Positions 31,727 through 34,820 of a stretch of 34,820 bases of DNA are shown one piece after another. Origin of the DNA: Acidimicrobiia bacterium (GTDB taxonomy: Bacteria; Actinomycetota; Acidimicrobiia; Spongiisociales; JAENVV01); assembly GCA_024637275.1 (NCBI GenBank), contig JAGXFS010000101.1, positions 1 to 34,820 of the forward strand, read 5' to 3'. A program made the position numbers and the translations under genes. How positions within the stretch are numbered: the first letter of the stretch is position 1; the number at the start of each line of letters is the position of its first letter. Under the pieces are notes generated by a model, which did no database searches, was not told where the DNA came from, and saw only the letters and a list, made by a program, of their open reading frames with translations.

Positions 31727-31748
31727 CCTTGAATGTTCTCTATCAAGG
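31727..31748. promoter_or_regulatory. 22-bp dyad CCTTGA-N10-TCAAGG before the SQR operon
   Basis: Perfect 6-base arms lie 13-34 bases upstream of the SQR start and overlap its ribosome site (AAGGAG). A protein bound here would block transcription or translation. The ATGCATATA string between this dyad and the ATG is also found in the rhodanese dyad. Confidence 0.45.
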
Positions 31749-31827
31749 TACGTCCCGCCGGGGTTAATTGCTTAGGGCCGAACGACCTATGGGCGAGTGC
31801 CATGGGTCGAAATCAGTTCGGACGTCA

Positions 31828-31858
31828 CTAGGCCGGGCTCCCCACCAGCCCGGCCTAG
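31828..31858. terminator. Perfect 12-bp hairpin downstream of dps
   Basis: CTAGGCCGGGCT and AGCCCGGCCTAG form a perfect 12-base stem with a 7-base loop, 39 bases after the Dps stop. No T tract follows on either strand, so termination would be of the GC-hairpin type common in high-GC Actinobacteria. It separates the Dps operon end from the SQR promoter region. Confidence 0.65.
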
Positions 31859-31896
31859 AACCTGGAATGTGACGACGGTCAGAGCCGTCAGAAGCG

Positions 31897-32472
31897 TCAG
31901 GACCGGCTGGAGGCGGCTGCGGCTGCGGCGCTCTCTTCGATTTCTTCGTCAGCCGAGACGAGGACGCCGTCGACGTTGGCCAGGTGGGCTCGAACAAACC
32001 ATTGGTAGAGCTCCAAGGGGCCGAGATGCTGCGTAAACAGGTCGGTCGTAACCGGGTCGAGCGACTCAGCTTTTGAGAGAGCCTTGCGGTGGTCATCGAT
32101 CACGCCCGTATAGACGAGGTTGAGCGCCGCCAGGTGGGCGTCAACGCTGGCTCGCCCGAGTGCGTAGTCGTCCCAATCGCGCGCTTCGACGAGTCCGCCG
32201 GCGAGACCATTCGGTACAAAACCAAGTGTGGCGATTCGCTCAGCAACTTCGTCGACCATCTTGCGAATAGCGATCAGATGTTCGTCAAGCATCTCGTGAA
32301 CGGCGATAAAGCCGACCCCGACGACGTTCCAGTGAGCGTGCTTGATGACGAGCGTCAGGTCGAGCAATCCGTAGAGGCGGTCCTGGAGAAGTTTGCGTAA
32401 ATCCTCGGCATCCTTCTCGGTTAGGCCGGCTGGACGGAAGTGTGATTCCATTTGGTCTGATTGGTCTGACAT
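31897..32472 (-). CDS. dps: Dps-family DNA-protection ferritin
   Basis: The 191-residue protein has the Dps ferroxidase segment K-H-A-H-W-N-V-V-G (His near 44 and 46), V-H-E-M-L-D-E-H and V-D-E-V-A-E-R-I, with a helical fold throughout and an Ala/Ser-rich tail. Dps dodecamers oxidise Fe(II) with peroxide and protect DNA. It is the last gene of a three-gene stress operon, 5 bases after the preceding stop. The operon starts with a SigB/SigF-type promoter, which fits known control of dps by general-stress sigma factors. Confidence 0.93.
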   Translation of the reverse strand: MSDQSDQMESHFRPAGLTEKDAEDLRKLLQDRLYGLLDLTLVIKHAHWNVVGVGFIAVHEMLDEHLIAIRKMVDEVAERIATLGFVPNGLAGGLVEARDWDDYALGRASVDAHLAALNLVYTGVIDDHRKALSKAESLDPVTTDLFTQHLGPLELYQWFVRAHLANVDGVLVSADEEIEESAAAAAASSRS

Positions 32473-32477
32473 TGGTG

Positions 32478-32978
32478 TTAGCCCCTTACAAGGTCTATTG
32501 GTGACATCGACCAGAGCCGTTCGACGGCTTCAGTCACCGTGATGCCACGGTTGGATTGGACGACGGCCTCGATAGGCCGGTCGGTGGGTGTGCGAAAGGT
32601 GGCACGCCAGGCTGGAGATTCACCGACCTGAGTGCGAGCCCAGGCGGCGCCGACGAGAGCGGTGGCGATAAACACTGCGGCAATCGTCGTGATGTCGAGC
32701 TGGCCGAACTGGCCCAACATCGACAGCAGCCCGATGGCCAGGACGGTTGATCCTAAGCCGACATTCCAGCGGAGCTGGCGTACCCAGGCGGGATAGCGGT
32801 CTGAGTCTTTAGCGGTCGAATCAGCGACGTGGGGGATGCTTAGCTCGTCGGGCTGGATCCCCATCCGTTCGAGGGTCCTCACGGCCCTTCTGGCCCCGGC
32901 TGGTTCCTGGAACAGCGCCGTTACACGGTGCTGTTCCAGGAACTGATCGGTCGTATCCGTTAGGTCTGTGGTATGCAT
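32478..32978 (-). CDS. Two-helix membrane protein of the stress operon
   Basis: The 166-residue protein has an N-terminal cytoplasmic segment that resembles general-stress-protein-17M-type domains (V-T-A-L-F-Q-E-P-A-G-A-R-R-A-V-R-T-L-E-R-M-G), then two hydrophobic helices (about 75-115) and a short cytoplasmic end. Its ATG overlaps the GlsB-like stop as TGATG. It is expected to be induced with GlsB and Dps. The function is unknown. Confidence 0.78.
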   Translation of the reverse strand: MHTTDLTDTTDQFLEQHRVTALFQEPAGARRAVRTLERMGIQPDELSIPHVADSTAKDSDRYPAWVRQLRWNVGLGSTVLAIGLLSMLGQFGQLDITTIAAVFIATALVGAAWARTQVGESPAWRATFRTPTDRPIEAVVQSNRGITVTEAVERLWSMSPIDLVRG

Positions 32979-33235
32979 CAGGCCAAGCGGGAGTTGGTCG
33001 CGGCCCGGTAGAGGAGCAGCGCCACTATTGCGCCAAGCACGGACCCGATGAATCCGACGGTGGTCAGCTCAAATCCGCCACCGGTGAACAGGTTGGCGAG
33101 GAATCCACCGACGAACGAACCGACGATACCGAGAAGCATCGTGGCGAGCCAGCTCATTGAGTCGGTTCCGGGGATTAGGAATCGGGCGACGGCTCCGACG
33201 ATGAGGCCCATGACTAGGAAAATGATGATGTCCAT
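32978..33235 (-). CDS. GlsB/YeaQ/YmgE-family stress membrane protein
   Basis: The 85-residue protein matches the transglycosylase-associated (GlsB/YeaQ) family: I-I-F-L-V-M-G-L-I-V-G-A-V-A-R, the G-I-V-G-S-F-V-G-G-F central motif and a final Gly-rich helix G-F-I-G-S-V-L-G-A-I. It forms three membrane helices and is induced by stress in many bacteria. The start ATG 33235 follows AGGAGG by about 10 bases; upstream in-frame codons look noncoding. It is first in an operon with the membrane protein and Dps. Confidence 0.92.
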   Translation of the reverse strand: MDIIIFLVMGLIVGAVARFLIPGTDSMSWLATMLLGIVGSFVGGFLANLFTGGGFELTTVGFIGSVLGAIVALLLYRAATNSRLA

Positions 33236-33270
33236 TTCTTCTTTCCTCCTGAGTAGGTGTGTAACTAGAT

Positions 33271-33296
33271 CTACCCACCCTGCACCGCACTCAAAC
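33271..33296 (-). promoter_or_regulatory. SigB/SigF-type promoter GTTT-N16-GGGTAG upstream of the GlsB-Dps operon
   Basis: On the minus strand GTTT (33293-33296) and GGGTAG (33271-33276) are separated by 16 bases and lie 36-61 bases upstream of the GlsB-like start. This matches the actinobacterial SigB/SigF consensus. Two further promoters with the same 16-base spacing lie within 750 bases. Confidence 0.75.
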
Positions 33297-33358
33297 ATCG
33301 CATTCGCGGAACCCGGAGTGGTTCTTGGGGCCCCAGTGCCCAGCAACCGATGATGGGC

Positions 33359-33448
33359 GTACGAACCCAGGTTTCAAGCAATCCGGGGGTTCTCGGGGCT
33401 CTATCTAACGGAATCCGGGGGTACGAACCCTGGGTTGAACCCAGGGTT
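33359..33448. repeat. Cluster of short direct and inverted repeats
   Basis: Two copies of GTACGAACCC (33359-33368 and 33421-33430), two copies of AATCCGGGGGT (33380-33390 and 33412-33422) and a 23-base near-continuous palindrome of AACCCTGGGTT and AACCCAGGGTT around one G (33426-33448) fill the 258-base gap between the GlsB operon promoter and the anti-sigma gene. I see no ORF in this gap. It could hold regulator sites or a duplicated promoter element. Confidence 0.6.
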
Positions 33449-33492
33449 GCAGCTAACTCCAGGTCGGGAGGAGCGGAGGAGCGGCGGGGCGG

Positions 33493-33843
33493 CTAGAGGG
33501 CGAAGCGGGCCCAGACCGATGAGGGTCCGGTGCCCCAGGTACTGGCAAGTGCAGCAACGATCGCGAGGCCGCGTCCTCCGACCTCTGGCTGGTCAGGCGT
33601 CCGCACTTGACGCGCCGGGCCTGGCTGTTGCACCTCAACGCGCAGTTCGCGGTCGGCGACCTCGAGGAGTATGTCAATCGGTTGATCGCTCGAGCGATGG
33701 ACGACGGCGTTTGTGACAAGCTCGCTCACCACGAGCGCAACATCATCGCGCCTGGTCTCAGGCGTCCGCCGTGCCACAAAGCGGCGCGCTTCTCTTGGAG
33801 CATCGGCATTCGGTTGGACTTGTAATCGATATGTCAAGGTCAA
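33493..33843 (-). CDS. RsbW/SpoIIAB-like anti-sigma regulatory ATPase
   Basis: This 116-residue GHKL-ATPase-only protein has the N box V-S-E-L-V-T-N-A-V-V-H-R and the G2 region G-G-R-G-L-A-I-V-A-A-L-A-S-T-W-G. The G1 position reads Q-Q-P-G-P, where most relatives have D-x-G. RsbW-like kinases bind a stress sigma factor and phosphorylate an anti-anti-sigma protein. No sigma factor or STAS partner is encoded here. Its own upstream region holds a GTTT-N16-GGGTA promoter, and its neighbours hold two more, so it is a plausible member of the regulon. Confidence 0.85.
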   Translation of the reverse strand: MTLTYRLQVQPNADAPREARRFVARRTPETRRDDVALVVSELVTNAVVHRSSDQPIDILLEVADRELRVEVQQPGPARQVRTPDQPEVGGRGLAIVAALASTWGTGPSSVWARFAL

Positions 33844-33877
33844 GGCTCTGGTCAGTTTCTGTTTCGTACTAGCGCTT

Positions 33878-33902
33878 TACCCAGCGCGTCGATCATTCAA
33901 AC
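33878..33902 (-). promoter_or_regulatory. SigB/SigF-type promoter GTTT-N16-GGGTA upstream of the anti-sigma gene
   Basis: On the minus strand GTTT (33899-33902) and GGGTA (33878-33882) are 16 bases apart, 35-59 bases upstream of the anti-sigma start. It suggests autoregulation by the cognate sigma factor. Confidence 0.72.
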
Positions 33903-33978
33903 TGATCGGCATCACTCTCTCGGGGCTCTAACGACCGGCCCCATCGAGCCAATCGGTGGGCCGCTCCTGAAACCCGAT

Positions 33979-34003
33979 GTTTCGGTTTCTGGCCAGACGG
34001 GTA
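33979..34003 (+). promoter_or_regulatory. SigB/SigF-type promoter GTTT-N16-GGGTA upstream of the small membrane protein
   Basis: GTTT (33979-33982) and GGGTA (33999-34003) are 16 bases apart and lie 48-72 bases upstream of the ATG at 34051. It has the same spacing as the two minus-strand promoters nearby. Confidence 0.72.
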
Positions 34004-34050
34004 CGAGTTAGTCAACCTACGAGTGATTCAACCTAGAAAGGCTGGAAAAC

Positions 34051-34239
34051 ATGTCAGATCAAGTTGTTGTCAAAGAAGCAGAGAAGAGTGGTTCCGGCGC
34101 CATTGCCGCGGTGATCGTGGCTCTGCTGCTGGTCCTATTCGGCTGGTGGGCGGTCAATACATTCGTCGCCGCCGACGGCGGTGATGTTGTCCCCGACGAG
34201 ATCGGGATCACGGTCACCGAGGAAGAACCCGCTCCCTAA
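34051..34239 (+). CDS. 62-residue single-span membrane protein, stress-promoter associated
   Basis: The protein has a short charged N terminus (V-V-V-K-E-A-E-K-S-G), one hydrophobic helix of about 22 residues (A-I-A-A-V-I-V-A-L-L-L-V-L-F-G-W-W-A-V) and an acidic tail ending T-E-E-E-P-A-P. An AAAGG site precedes the ATG. It sits alone between a SigB/SigF-type promoter and an intrinsic terminator, so it is a complete one-gene unit. No family is recognised. Confidence 0.8.
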   Translation: MSDQVVVKEAEKSGSGAIAAVIVALLLVLFGWWAVNTFVAADGGDVVPDEIGITVTEEEPAP

Positions 34240-34263
34240 GCACGGTTCTCACCTAAGAAACTC

Positions 34264-34296
34264 ACTGAAGGCGCCTTCGCGGCGCCTTCAGTTTTG
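34264..34296 (+). terminator. Intrinsic terminator after the 62-residue membrane protein
   Basis: ACTGAAGGCGCC and GGCGCCTTCAGT form a perfect 12-base stem with a 5-base loop, followed by TTTTG. It begins 25 bases after the gene's stop. Confidence 0.88.
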
Positions 34297-34324
34297 TGAG
34301 CAGTTCATCGCTATCGTTTCTGAA

Positions 34325-34820
34325 ATGGGCGATCCGAGCATCTTGGGTAACTGGGAATCTGGAGGCAACGAGTTCTCGGTAGTTACCGTGGACGGTGAGC
34401 TGCTGGTGGTGACCGCGGAGACGCCCGCCGGCTTCGAACCTCGCTTGACTGCCAGCGGCGATGGCTGGATGATCGGAGGCGGTCCCTATTCCGGGGCAGA
34501 CGTCAAGCTCGATGGACCCGACACCGGTTCGATAGGGGGCACGTGGAGCCTGCGGCGCGCCGATCATGCGCCCCGCCCCGTACCTGGTGATGGTCAACGA
34601 GCCCCGGTTCTGCGCGCGGACCCGGATCGAGACGAGTATTTCGAGGGAACGTGGACCGAGGCCCTCGCCGCTTGGCGCAGCTCGCCAAGATCCTGCTCGA
34701 TGCCGGCGACTTCCCCTTCCTAGAGACGATTGGTGGTCACGACGACTCCGAGATCATCACCTTTGGCGAATTGGGCGATCAGGTGTGGGGTGGCATGGTT
34801 TCAGCCAGTCGCAATGGCGA
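34325..34820 (+). CDS. Hypothetical protein, 3'-partial, apparently frameshifted near 34670
   Basis: From ATG 34325 the frame reads M-G-D-P-S-I-L-G-N-W-E-S-G-G-N and looks coding to about D-E-Y-F-E-G-T-W-T-E-A-L-A, then becomes low-quality (R-S-S-P-R-S-C) and stops at 34723. The -1 frame opens into a plausible continuation from about 34672 to the window end (L-A-Q-L-A-K-I-L-L-D-A-G-D-F-P-F-L-E). One protein broken by a 1-base indel is the simplest reading. A second gene starting at GTG 34651 is an alternative. The N-terminal part has no signal peptide. I recognise no family. Confidence 0.5.

Noticed and set aside
33426-33448. Intrinsic terminator for the anti-sigma gene
   Set aside because: The palindrome has a 1-base centre and no T tract; it looks more like a protein-binding dyad.
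33350-33450. CRISPR array or attachment-site repeats
   Set aside because: Repeats are only 10-11 bases, occur twice each, have no regular spacers, and no cas, integrase or tRNA gene is nearby.

Overview
The window looks like a chromosomal segment of a high-GC actinobacterium, most probably from the class Acidimicrobiia. The support is indirect: GC-rich codon use with frequent GTG starts, a DUF3039 protein, S-layer-homology repeats of the actinobacterial 'AGIT.GC...FCP...VTR.EMA.FL' type, a lipoprotein with 'C.R..G...PDP' repeats, and GTTT-N16-GGGTA promoters of the actinobacterial SigB/SigF type. I see no tRNA, rRNA, transposase, phage gene or CRISPR array. Coding density is high and no stretch over 300 bases lacks a gene.

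Layout. 1-2141 (+): the 3' end of a dimethylglycine/sarcosine dehydrogenase-like flavoprotein and a membrane-anchored protein. 2151-9618 (-): a DinB-MOSC fusion, an MFS transporter, a membrane histidine kinase split by an apparent frameshift, an alpha-oxoamine synthase, a pirin and alanine dehydrogenase. 9735-12680: a MocR/GabR-type regulator divergent from a class-III aminotransferase. 12793-15027 (-): a cupredoxin lipoprotein, a small Met/His-rich protein and a Rieske oxygenase. 15141-18503 (+): small actinobacterial conserved genes, lipoproteins, membrane proteins and an exported metallo-beta-lactamase-fold hydrolase.

18516-23268 (-) is the most unusual region: a tightly overlapping operon encoding a MauE-like membrane redox protein, a Tat-exported Cys-rich MauA-like domain fused to FG-GAP-like propeller repeats, a MauD-like thioredoxin, a possible 21-residue peptide, a membrane protein, a 158-residue unknown and an SLH-repeat surface protein. 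A Crp/Fnr regulator and a small membrane protein lie just upstream. No mauB or mauG is present, and one of the two tryptophans that form the TTQ cofactor in methylamine dehydrogenase appears to be replaced by Arg. The system therefore looks like a Mau-derived exported disulfide-rich protein with its own oxidative maturation genes, not a methylamine dehydrogenase.

24475-29538: enoyl-CoA hydratase, an HSDL2-like SDR, a membrane-anchored sulfite-oxidase-family molybdoenzyme, two rhodaneses and aldose 1-epimerase. 29607-31714 (-): a sulfide:quinone oxidoreductase - TusE/DsrC-like - DsrE-like operon. With the rhodaneses and molybdoenzyme this forms a sulfide/sulfane-sulfur handling neighbourhood. 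31897-34239: a general-stress block (GlsB/YeaQ protein, membrane protein, Dps, RsbW-like anti-sigma kinase, small membrane protein) with three promoters that match GTTT-N16-GGGTA at the same spacing. The window ends in a gene that appears frameshifted near 34670.
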